DNA of 5,267 bases from Syntrophaceae bacterium CG2_30_49_12 (GTDB lineage: Bacteria > Desulfobacterota > Syntrophia > Syntrophales > CG2-30-49-12). Made by a program: the position numbers and the translations under genes. Each line of letters starts with the position of its first letter. Positions within the stretch are counted from its first letter, which is position 1. Positions 1-5,067 of the stretch are shown in pieces. The notes under the pieces are model-generated. The model was not told the origin of the DNA. It made no database searches and saw only the letters and a program-made list of their open reading frames with translations. The DNA lies in contig MNZP01000020.1 of NCBI GenBank assembly GCA_001873675.1, positions 1 through 5,267 of the forward strand, in the 5' to 3' direction.

Positions 1-7
1 GGAAGGG

Positions 8-26
8 AAAAAAATAAATCTGTCCC
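8..26. repeat. AAATAAATCTGTCCCC motif, resembling the flank of REP/RAYT-type elements
   Basis: The stretch reads as an A-run followed by TAAATCTGTCCCC (complement GGGGACAGATTTATTT). From memory, this motif occurs in many copies in deltaproteobacterial genomes, often beside Y1/RAYT (IS200-like) transposase genes. No transposase is visible in the window, so only the possible edge of an element would be present. It lies exactly where the metallophosphoesterase frame stops looking like its family. The assignment rests on recall and was not searched. Confidence 0.4.
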
Positions 27-56
27 CTTTCTTGTTCTTTCTTGTTCTTTCTTGTT
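27..56. repeat. 10-bp tandem repeat (CTTGTTCTTT), about three copies
   Basis: The unit CTTGTTCTTT occurs exactly at 31-40 and 41-50 and again partly at 51-56, with a leading CTTT at 27-30. It sits between the GGGGACAGATTTATTT motif and recognisable phosphoesterase sequence. On the minus strand it codes for a low-complexity K/N/E/Q stretch. It is a simple repeat that may have arisen by slippage at an insertion boundary. It is far too short, and has no spacers, to be a CRISPR array. Confidence 0.75.
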
Positions 57-221
57 TTTAGTTCATTTTTTACATCTCTTTGCAGTTGATTGCGAAGATC
101 ACGATTCATGTCGAGTACGTCGCCGGTTGCGGCATCGAAATGAATATCTGACAGGTGTAGGAATGTTAGTGTATTACCCATAACTATAGAATTTGATAGG
201 ACATTGCTTTTGTGAGCTGGA

Positions 222-250
222 AGTATGAGGAGAACGACCTTGTATGTCAA
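222..250 (-). promoter_or_regulatory. Sigma70-like promoter for the metallophosphoesterase
   Basis: On the minus strand TTGACA (250-245, perfect -35) is followed after 17 bases by CATACT (227-222, four of six matches to TATAAT). Transcription would start near 215, giving a leader of about 35 bases before the ATG at 181. Spacing and direction fit the fragment downstream. Assigned by eye only. Confidence 0.45.
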
Positions 251-332
251 TTACAATAATCATCACAAAATGTGGGGTGTGGTGTCGATGAATGCGTGAC
301 AGATGTACCGAGGTTTTCATCCTCTTGATAAA

Positions 333-482
333 TCACTGCCCCTTTTGGTGGTTGTCATTGCCTTGAAAAAGATCTTTTCGACCGTAATTCAGACAGATCT
401 CTCCTGCATGCTTCCAATTAGCTTCACTGATTTCTGTATTCTTCCCAGGAATATTCAGGGTCCAGATAAAAGTGATCGTCAT
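333..482 (-). CDS. Doubtful small ORF, 49 codons, unknown function
   Basis: From an ATG at 480-482 the minus strand codes for 49 residues beginning MTITFIWTLNIPGKN and ending NDNHQKGQ before TGA. A GGAA sits five bases upstream, a poor Shine-Dalgarno. The middle, around NWKHAGEICLNYGRKDLF, has a natural-looking composition. The frame offset by one base also gives protein-like text just upstream (LDPEYSWEEYRNQ, then a stop), so this may be a decayed fragment of a longer gene rather than a true small gene. No domain recognised. It lies on the same strand as the metallophosphoesterase fragment, about 150 bases upstream of it. A 67-codon ORF on the plus strand (303-506) overlaps and is no more convincing. 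Confidence 0.2.
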   Translation of the reverse strand: MTITFIWTLNIPGKNTEISEANWKHAGEICLNYGRKDLFQGNDNHQKGQ

Positions 483-563
483 TCATTTCCAATTGAAATG
501 ATGTAGGCCTATCAAAATCACCGGATGCTTGACTTCAGGAAGCACGCACCAACCGGATGAACC

Positions 564-887
564 CTATTTAATTACCTCATCGGGAAAGATTTCTTTCTTT
601 GCCGCTTCAATGGCCTTTCTCATGAACCCCTCATCTACCATGCCAAGGGGGGCAGGCGTCTCGAATATCCGCTTGGGCATCCTGAGGTTATCAAAAGAGA
701 ACCCTTCTCTCACCTTGAAGCGATACTTCGCCTGGTGTATCTCTTTTCCCAGGCGATCCAGGTCATCTGCCGTCAGATCGAATCCCGCCACCTTCAAGGC
801 CATTAAAATCGTCTCCGCCGTGTATATGCCGCGGGCGAAGAAACAGACCACCAGCGAGGAAAGGATCTGACGCCAGCGCTCTTCTTT
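564..887 (-). pseudogene. aor: Aldehyde:ferredoxin oxidoreductase, C-terminal part, separated by a frameshift
   Basis: This is the missing end of the oxidoreductase at 886-2331, in another frame. The open stretch can be read back to about 877, giving KEERWRQILSSLVVCFFAR and then the family's usual end, including KYRFKVREGF, MPKRIFETPAPLG and a TAG stop at 564-566. From the GTG at 849-851 it has 95 codons. The cysteine in VVCFF is at the position of the fourth [4Fe-4S] ligand (Cys494 in Pyrococcus furiosus AOR). If the two pieces are joined, this cysteine falls near residue 496 of a roughly 588-residue protein, a normal length for the family. No independent ribosome binding site is visible before the GTG, so separate translation is unlikely. 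Frame identity is certain; whether the break is biological or a sequencing error is not. Confidence 0.85.
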
Positions 888-2331
888 ATATCAGCTCCTG
901 TACCATCTCCTCTGGTTCCGGCATTCTTTTCGCGATGACCTTCTGATCATAGCTGTATCCTGCATTATCCAGATGGCTGTGGCGGGCTCCGATGAGCACG
1001 CCCAGGTGGGCTGCGGGCCCGGTGTGATAGCCGGGCATCTCGTTTCCACCGAAGGACAGGGCAAAATCGGCGCCGCCATACCTGGAGACGGTATAATCGA
1101 GGCCCTTGGCCAAGGCCTTATACAGATCATTATCCTGAATGACGATCCTTTTCAGGGCCTCCATATAGGTTTCGTAGTCCCCCCATGCGAGTTTCAACCC
1201 CGTATCCGCCTCGGAAATCAGTCCCTTCTCCTGGGCCTCCGTGGCCCAGGCCAGGACAACACCGGCGCTCATGGCATCAATGGCCCATTTTTCCACCCAT
1301 TCTATGATCTTCAGGAGACCCTTGGGGTCTGCTATGCCCAGCATAGAGCCCAGGGCGTAAATAGGTTCATAATCATAGGAGATCATGGATGTTTTATAAA
1401 AATAGGCCTCATCCACATAAGGTTCCCTGAGGGCGGCAATGTGAATGCAGCCTACCGGGCAATGGGAGCAGGCCAGCCGTCTGCCCAGGAAATGTTCCGC
1501 CAGGGCCTCGCCGGAGATGTCGCCGGCATTTTCCAGGCGCACCTCTTTTAAATTCCTTGTGGGCAATCCCCCCAGTATATTCAGGGGATTAATGTTTTCC
1601 GCCGTACCCAGGTCGTGATATTTTTTCATCACCGTGGAGGTCACCGCCGCATGGTAAATTGATTCGTAAACCTCGTTAAAATCTTTCTTGTTCGCCACCG
1701 GCAGGGAGTGGTTCCCAGAGATGACCAGCGCCTTAAGCTTTTTACTGCCGAATACGGCCCCCAACCCGAGACGGCCAAAATGGCGATATGTCTCGGTGGT
1801 GACGCAGGCATAGGAGACGAGATTTTCACCTGCGCCGATTCTCATAATGGTCCGGATGCCCGATCCGGTTTCGTTATCCCGGATGATCCGCCCCACGGTG
1901 AAACTGCTCACCATGCCCCAGAGGGAAGCGGCATCGCGAAAGATGACAATATTGCCGTGAATAGCCAGGTATAGCGGTGTAGCGCTTGCTCCCTTGATGA
2001 CTATCGCCCCGTAACCGGCGGAGCGGATAGCTATGGCGCTTCTCCCGCCGCAATGGCTCTCTCCCAGATTGCCGGTAAGGGGAGACTTAAAGAAGGCTAC
2101 CGTTTTTGACGCCAGGGGGAATAATGCCGTGAGGGGCCCCACGGCCAGGATAATGGGATTGTCGGGACCTAAGGGATCGCAATTCTCCGGGCATTCTTCA
2201 AGGAGCAGCTGCGCTGCCACTCCGGCGCCGCCGAGATACTTCTGGAAGAGGTCCTCCCTGCGCACCGACCGGAAACGTTTTTTGGTAAGATCTACGTAAA
2301 GCACGTTGGCCAGAGGATCATCGGGGAGCAT
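886..2331 (-). CDS. aor: Aldehyde:ferredoxin oxidoreductase (tungsten enzyme), large N-terminal part, frameshifted
   Basis: AOR-family enzymes oxidise aldehydes to carboxylic acids in the cytoplasm of anaerobes, using a bis-pterin tungsten site and one [4Fe-4S] cluster and passing electrons to ferredoxin. The 481 residues include the N-terminal pterin-binding domain (YLGGAGVAAQLL at 32-43, SPLTGNLGESHCGGR at 83-97, AGYGAIVIKG at 105-114, RLGLGAVFGSKKLKAL at 187-202). Three cluster cysteines follow (C288, C291, C295 in CSHCPVGC), then YEPIYALGSMLGI (321-333) and MPGYHTGPAAHLGVLIGARHSH (432-453). Those three cysteines carry the same numbers as in P. furiosus AOR. The start ATG has a perfect AGGAGGT five bases upstream. 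It overlaps the ferredoxin gene by 14 bases, which suggests translational coupling. The frame ends at TAA (886-888) after MVQELI, about 105 residues early; the rest continues in another frame at 564-887. As read, the protein lacks its fourth cluster ligand and should be inactive. The aldehyde used cannot be told. Confidence 0.93.
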   Translation of the reverse strand: MLPDDPLANVLYVDLTKKRFRSVRREDLFQKYLGGAGVAAQLLLEECPENCDPLGPDNPIILAVGPLTALFPLASKTVAFFKSPLTGNLGESHCGGRSAIAIRSAGYGAIVIKGASATPLYLAIHGNIVIFRDAASLWGMVSSFTVGRIIRDNETGSGIRTIMRIGAGENLVSYACVTTETYRHFGRLGLGAVFGSKKLKALVISGNHSLPVANKKDFNEVYESIYHAAVTSTVMKKYHDLGTAENINPLNILGGLPTRNLKEVRLENAGDISGEALAEHFLGRRLACSHCPVGCIHIAALREPYVDEAYFYKTSMISYDYEPIYALGSMLGIADPKGLLKIIEWVEKWAIDAMSAGVVLAWATEAQEKGLISEADTGLKLAWGDYETYMEALKRIVIQDNDLYKALAKGLDYTVSRYGGADFALSFGGNEMPGYHTGPAAHLGVLIGARHSHLDNAGYSYDQKVIAKRMPEPEEMVQELI

Positions 2332-2336
2332 AGTTG

Positions 2337-2343
2337 ACCTCCT
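2337..2343 (-). promoter_or_regulatory. Perfect Shine-Dalgarno (AGGAGGT) fixing the AOR start
   Basis: AGGAGGT on the minus strand lies five bases before the ATG at 2329-2331. It is inside the last codons of the ferredoxin gene (EEKEVNYAPR). This supports the chosen AOR start and coupled translation of the pair. Confidence 0.85.
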
Positions 2344-2608
2344 TCTCCTCTAATTTGAGAACCCCGTGAGGACAGAACTTGCTGCAGGCGCCGCAATGGA
2401 TGCAGATCATGGGTTTGTTTATTTCATCGGCCCAGAAAATGGCCTTAATCAGGCAGGCCTCGCGGCAGTGACCGCAGCCCAAACACTTGTCGGGATCGAG
2501 TAGAACACCTCCTCCCTTCCGGGGTCGCAGGGCATCAGTGGGGCACGCCTTCAAGCAGGGAGGGTCTTCACAGGCCCGGCAGACTACCACGGTGAAACCC
2601 CGTTCCAT

Positions 2609-2617
2609 CCCCCCCCC
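2609..2617. repeat. Nine-G homopolymer inside the ferredoxin gene
   Basis: The plus strand has C9 here, so G9 in the coding strand. It lies exactly at the change of frame between the first cluster (residues 11-21) and the other three. Tracts of this length slip readily during replication and are also common places for sequencing indels. With nine G the gene is off; seven or ten G would put it on. Confidence 0.9.
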
Positions 2618-2767
2618 ACAGAATGGATACCGATGCAGGTTCTGGCCAAGCCGGCCGCGCCCTGGCGGCGATTGCAGGCAAACATGCAACTCTGGCATCC
2701 TACACATTTTTCGGAATCTTTAACGGAAAGTCTCATAACACATTCTCATCCAATAGAATTGCAAACG

Positions 2768-2783
2768 TACACGCTTACGTGTA
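2768..2783. promoter_or_regulatory. Operator-like inverted repeat TACACG-N4-CGTGTA
   Basis: Perfect six-base arms (2768-2773 and 2778-2783) with a four-base centre lie between the predicted -10 box of the ferredoxin-AOR operon and its start codon. Position and symmetry fit a repressor site or a small leader hairpin. The binding protein is unknown and no regulator gene is in the window. Confidence 0.35.
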
Positions 2784-2798
2784 ACATGAATCTTAAAC

Positions 2799-2828
2799 CT
2801 TATACAACCTGTTTGTGTATCCCGTCAG
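2799..2828 (-). promoter_or_regulatory. Possible promoter of the ferredoxin-AOR operon
   Basis: On the minus strand CTGACG (2828-2823, four of six to TTGACA) and TATAAG (2804-2799, five of six to TATAAT) are 18 bases apart. The leader would be about 55 bases and contain the TACACG-N4-CGTGTA repeat. A second candidate -35, TTGACT at 2846-2841, lies in the left arm of the larger inverted repeat but has only a poor -10 at suitable spacing. Confidence 0.4.
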
Positions 2829-2833
2829 GTAGG

Positions 2834-2961
2834 CAAGGAGAGTCAAAAACACAGAGGGGCAAGCCAATTTTGTGTCCCTGCCCCTCTGTATTAATACGCT
2901 CCTCCTTATCCATAAGAGGGGGAGGTTCAGCCACCACACCGGGTTCTTGACTCTTACCTTG
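2834..2961. repeat. Inverted-repeat element between the two divergent operons
   Basis: The left arm, CAAGGAGAGTCAAAAAC (2834-2850), is nearly the reverse complement of GTTCTTGACTCTTACCTTG (2943-2961). Inside lies a perfect 11-base inverted repeat, ACAGAGGGGCA/TGCCCCTCTGT (2851-2861 and 2879-2889), starting directly after the left arm. A weaker hairpin built on CCTCCTTAT/ATAAGAGGGGGAGG follows at 2901-2925. Folded, this gives an outer stem with two inner hairpins. Each arm contains TTGACT pointing outward. It may be a small non-autonomous mobile element or a two-sided regulatory region. Family unknown. Confidence 0.55.
2851..2889. other. Perfect 11-bp hairpin, 17-base loop
   Basis: The arms ACAGAGGGGCA (2851-2861) and TGCCCCTCTGT (2879-2889) are exact complements around a 17-base loop. 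No T-run follows on either strand, so it is not a standard intrinsic terminator. It stands inside the larger inverted repeat 2834-2961. Confidence 0.7.
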
Positions 2962-2974
2962 AAAATGCTATAGT
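2947..2974 (+). promoter_or_regulatory. Strong sigma70-like promoter with extended -10 for the phosphofructokinase
   Basis: TTGACT (2947-2952, five of six) and TATAGT (2969-2974, five of six) are 16 bases apart, with TGC directly before the -10 (extended -10 pattern). Transcription would start near 2981 and give a leader of about 70 bases to the ATG at 3050. The -35 is part of the right arm of the inverted repeat 2834-2961. Confidence 0.55.
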
Positions 2975-3049
2975 TTTTTGAGACGGGAGGGCGCCCGTGC
3001 GCAATGTGAATTGAATTTCCCCGCTAAACCTATGGAATGATAACAAACA

Positions 3050-3571
3050 ATGAGAATCGGTGTTCTGACTGGCGGGGGCGATGTCCCCGGTTTAAATTCT
3101 TGTATTAAAGCACTCGTGTATCGTGCGGCAGATGCCGGACACGAAGTCCTTGGGATCCGTCGCGGCTGGGCAGGACTGTTTCGCTACAATTTCGATGCGG
3201 CGGATAATGGTCAATGTATGATACCCTTAAACAAAGCCAACACGCGAACGATTGATAGAACTGGCGGCACATTCATTCATACCTCACGCACAAATCCAGG
3301 ACGGGTTCAATGGAATGAAGTGCCAAAATTCCTTCAAGACCCGAATCATCCACCGATGGAGAATGACCCGCCGGCAGATTTCACACCGCATGTGATCAAA
3401 GTCATCGAGCATCTTGGCATTGATGTTCTTGTAACCATCGGCGGTGATGATACGCAAAGTTATGCTGTGCGGCTGCATCAGGAGGGGATTCCTGTTGTTG
3501 CCATTCCTAAAACAATGGACAAAACGATGTCTATGGAACGGATTACTGCATCGGCTTTTCAACAGCAGTAA
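3050..3571 (+). pseudogene. 6-phosphofructokinase (PPi type), N-terminal part, frameshifted
   Basis: Phosphofructokinases convert fructose 6-phosphate to fructose 1,6-bisphosphate in glycolysis. This piece has the glycine-rich start MRIGVLTGGGDVPGLNS (1-17), RRGWAGL (37-43), RTIDRTGGTFIHTSR (66-80), GGDDT (131-135) and PKTMD (153-157). Asp after GGD and Lys in PKT are the residues that mark PPi-dependent rather than ATP-dependent enzymes (Asp104 and Lys124 in E. coli numbering), so a reversible PPi enzyme is likely. Genuine sequence ends at D157. After an AAAA run (3521-3524) the frame slips and 16 wrong residues follow before TAA. The true reading, with AAC for Asn, continues NDVYGTDYCIGFSTAVTRS in the other frame. 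Two extra A would explain it and restore the conserved TMDND. No strong Shine-Dalgarno is visible; a good promoter lies at 2947-2974. Confidence 0.88.
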
Positions 3572-4035
3572 CACGCAGTGTGGATTTTATTACGGCGCTG
3601 CGAACACCTGCAGGTTCACATGAGCGCATTGCCGTTGTTGAACTCTTTGGGCGCAACTCCGGCGAAACGTCTCTCATCTCTGCGTATCTTGCCAACGTTG
3701 ACCGTGCAATTATTTCTGAAGTGCATTTCGACCCAGAGAAACTGGCAAACCTTCTCATGGAGGACAAACGCAACAATCCCAGCAACTATGCGATTATGAC
3801 GATTTTAGAAGGGGCGCAAATGATTGCCGGAAAGATTGTCGAGTATGGGCAAGAGGACGCCTATGGTCACAAAAAACTTGGCGGCATTGGAGCAATTACG
3901 GGTGAGGCGCTGCAGAAGTTGACGGGAACGCAAATTCTTTATCAGCAGTTGGCGTATCTCATGCGCAGCGGTGAACCTGACGCACTTGACCGTATGGTAG
4001 CCACCAGTTATGCTACTTTCTCAACACCTGATTGA
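3523..4035 (+). pseudogene. 6-phosphofructokinase, continuation in second frame, 3' end missing
   Basis: Continues the enzyme from the catalytic motif: NDVYGTDYCIGFSTAVTRS, then from the GTG at 3580 a 151-codon open stretch. Recognisable blocks are SHERIAVVELFGRNSGETSL (13-32 of that stretch, substrate-binding region), ILEGAQ (75-80, the conserved Glu that binds fructose 6-phosphate), KKLGGIG (98-104) and QQLAYLMRSGEPDALDRMVA (122-141). The family match stops at about SYATF (143-147); the last four residues, STPD, and TGA at 4033-4035 belong to sequence shared with the end of the neighbouring metal-binding protein gene. From memory of the family, about 60 C-terminal residues are missing. Joined to the first part the protein would have about 327 residues. 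Frameshift plus loss of the 3' end make a working enzyme very unlikely. Confidence 0.87.
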
Positions 4036-4858
4036 TGGTTTCCGCAAAGGTTTCCATGCCCTTCAGCCAGTCCCTCTCTAATGGATCCACTTCCATTACT
4101 TTTCCGCCGATCTCGTGGGCAATTGTTCGGGCGCTTTTTGTATCAAAACCCTTCTGGACAAAAATGACCTTAATGCCTTTCCGCCTCGCCGTATCAATCA
4201 CTTCTTTAATATGGGATGCGCCTTTTATTTTCCCCTCTTCTTCAATGGCCATCTGTTTCAGGCCATACTCATCGGCAAAATATCCCCAGGCAGGGTGATA
4301 GACCATGAAGGCATAACCTTTTTTACCGGCAAGCAATGTCCTGTTCTTACGGTCCAACTCTTCAATATCACTTAAGAATGCTGCAAAATTTTTCCCGTAA
4401 TAATCTCTGTATTGAGGATCATAAAGGGATAACGCCTGATGGATATTCCTGGCTGCTATCTTTACGCAGGAAGGAGAAAGCCACACATGGGGGTCCTGTT
4501 CACGGTAGCGGGTGCCGTATGACATATTCATCAAGGTCATTTTTTTGTTTTTCCCGGCAATGATATGGAGATACTTCTCTTCAAAGGGAAAGGCAGGGGC
4601 GCCCACCTTAATGTAGATATCAGCATCGGACAGCCTGACCAGTTGTTGAGGGGTCGGTTCGTACATTTCAGGACATGCGCCTGCCGGGATCATTACCTGG
4701 ACGTTCACCCGGTTTCCCCCCACTCTCTCCACAAAATAGGCCTGGGGCAGGACACTGACGGCAACCAGGATTTTGCCCGAAGCCGAAGCGATTCCCTTAT
4801 AGCTTCCCAATACGATCAATAAGGTCAACGTTATTATAAGATATGCACTCTTTTTCAT
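4013..4858 (-). CDS. znuA: Zinc/manganese ABC transporter substrate-binding protein (ZnuA/TroA family)
   Basis: Captures a divalent metal, probably zinc, outside the inner membrane and hands it to an ABC permease. The 281-residue protein starts with a signal peptide (KK, hydrophobic stretch 5-19, likely cut after ASA at 26; no lipobox). Two TroA-type lobes are joined by a long helix around 150-180. Metal-site candidates are H124 (DPHVWLSP), H188 (YHPAWGYFADEYGL) and D258 (EVDPL). The first ligand, usually His in a PHTYEPTP-like motif, is replaced: here PEMYEPTP (63-70), with Glu64. There is no His-rich loop. AGGAG lies ten bases before the ATG. The gene is intact and family-length, but no znuB or znuC follows; the next sequence is the phosphofructokinase remnant, whose 3' end overlaps it by 23 bases. 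The last codons and stop (LRK, TAG) fall on that junction, so the original end may have been slightly different. Metal choice is uncertain. Confidence 0.9.
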   Translation of the reverse strand: MKKSAYLIITLTLLIVLGSYKGIASASGKILVAVSVLPQAYFVERVGGNRVNVQVMIPAGACPEMYEPTPQQLVRLSDADIYIKVGAPAFPFEEKYLHIIAGKNKKMTLMNMSYGTRYREQDPHVWLSPSCVKIAARNIHQALSLYDPQYRDYYGKNFAAFLSDIEELDRKNRTLLAGKKGYAFMVYHPAWGYFADEYGLKQMAIEEEGKIKGASHIKEVIDTARRKGIKVIFVQKGFDTKSARTIAHEIGGKVMEVDPLERDWLKGMETFAETINQVLRK

Positions 4859-4977
4859 GTTTCCGTTTCTCCTTTTTTACTACCTGAGGTCTTTATTAAG
4901 TGTTGTGTTACAGCCATGAAGAAAATTAGAGAGAGTAGCGGCAGTTAGTGAATATATGGTAAGTTATTGTTTTTATT

Positions 4978-5066
4978 TGGTGCCTGGGGCGGGAATCGAA
5001 CCCGCACACTCTCAAAGGAGCGAGGGATTTTAAGTCCCTTGCGTCTACCAATTCCGCCACCCAGGC
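4978..5066 (-). tRNA. tRNA-Leu (anticodon UAA)
   Basis: On the minus strand GCCTGGG (5066-5060) pairs with CCCAGGC, followed by discriminator A (4981) and an encoded CCA (4980-4978). The anticodon stem AGGGA/TCCCT closes the loop CTTAAAA with anticodon TAA, so the tRNA reads UUA (and UUG by wobble). The D region GGTAGACGC, the T arm GCGGGTTCGATTCCCGC and a long variable arm, as expected for tRNA-Leu, are all present. All stems look sound. It lies upstream of znuA on the same strand. A promoter-like pair at 5120-5148 would give a leader of about 45 bases, all within the inverted-repeat element. Confidence 0.97.
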
Positions 5067-5067
5067 T

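Larger units (their letters stand above)
1..181 (-). pseudogene. Metallophosphoesterase, N-terminal fragment running off the left edge
   Basis: The minus strand from the ATG at 179-181 reads MGNTLTFLHLSDIHFD and stays open for 60 codons to the window edge. The FLHLSDIHF block (residues 7-15) is the first metal-binding motif (D-x-H, D12 and H14) of calcineurin-like phosphoesterases, which bind two metal ions and cleave phosphoester bonds. The following DLRNQLQRDVKNEL helix also fits this family. The later GDxxD and GNHD motifs are not in the window. From about codon 43 the text changes to lysine-, glutamate- and glutamine-rich residues encoded by a tandem repeat, then by the GGGGACAGATTTATTT motif, which does not look like phosphoesterase sequence. 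I infer that an insertion or rearrangement cut the gene after about 42 residues, but the left edge prevents proof. A promoter-like pair lies upstream at 222-250; no clear ribosome binding site is visible. Substrate unknown. Confidence 0.62.
182..563. other. Gene-poor stretch between two broken genes
   Basis: Apart from the promoter-like pair at 222-250 and the doubtful small ORF at 333-482, nothing here is convincing. The bases after the AOR stop codon on the minus strand contain a short hairpin (TGCTT/AAGCA arms, about 526-544) without a T-run, so I do not call a terminator. An 8-base direct repeat, ACCGGATG, occurs at 520-527 and 552-559; its meaning is unknown. Confidence 0.5.
2318..2736 (-). 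pseudogene. Polyferredoxin with four [4Fe-4S] clusters, partner of AOR, frameshifted at a G9 run
   Basis: Electron-transfer subunit with 16 ligand cysteines in four ferredoxin-like sets: C-x2-C-x2-C-x3-C at residues 11-21 (CVGCQSCMFAC), then VCRACEDPPCLKACP, KCLGCGHCREAC and ICIHCGACSKFCP. It would carry electrons between AOR and ferredoxin or another acceptor, like AorA of AorABC-type enzymes. The natural start is the ATG at 2734-2736 (MRLSVKDSEKCVGCQSC). That frame is open only to residue 50, because nine G at 2609-2617 shift it to a TAG at 2584-2586. The other three cluster sets are in a different frame from MERGFTVVVC to TGA at 2318. Seven or ten G would restore one frame of 138 or 139 residues. 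Reading the second frame further upstream gives a non-family start beginning MCRMPELHV, a false extension. No strong Shine-Dalgarno precedes the natural start. The stop overlaps the AOR start. Confidence 0.87.

Noticed and set aside
27..56. Tandem repeat as a CRISPR array
   Set aside because: Ten-base units without spacers; a simple repeat.
303..506. 67-codon open frame on the plus strand
   Set aside because: No recognisable motif, no ribosome binding site, and cysteine/leucine-rich random-looking text.
520..559. Direct repeat ACCGGATG as a target-site duplication
   Set aside because: Only 24 bases lie between the copies and no element is there; eight bases can repeat by chance.
529..870. 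113-codon open frame on the plus strand
   Set aside because: It is antisense to the C-terminal AOR piece, whose family match is clear.
886..888. Stop codon readthrough or selenocysteine in AOR
   Set aside because: The stop is TAA and the missing part is in a different frame, so neither recoding type applies.
973..1551. 192-codon open frame on the plus strand
   Set aside because: It lies wholly opposite the well-supported AOR gene, has no domain I recognise, and is explained by the GC-rich complement of that gene.
2983..2998. Hairpin ACGGG-N6-CCCGT as a terminator
   Set aside because: Only five base pairs and no T-run after it on either strand; on the plus strand the T-run comes before it.
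3059..3094. Val instead of Cys in GGGDVPGLN of phosphofructokinase
   Set aside because: I recall DVPGLN in other PPi-type members, so it is not an anomaly.
3515..3530. Programmed -1 frameshift in phosphofructokinase
   Set aside because: GAC AAA ACG is not an X XXY YYZ slippery site in the zero frame, and a -1 shift would insert Lys into the conserved TMDND loop.
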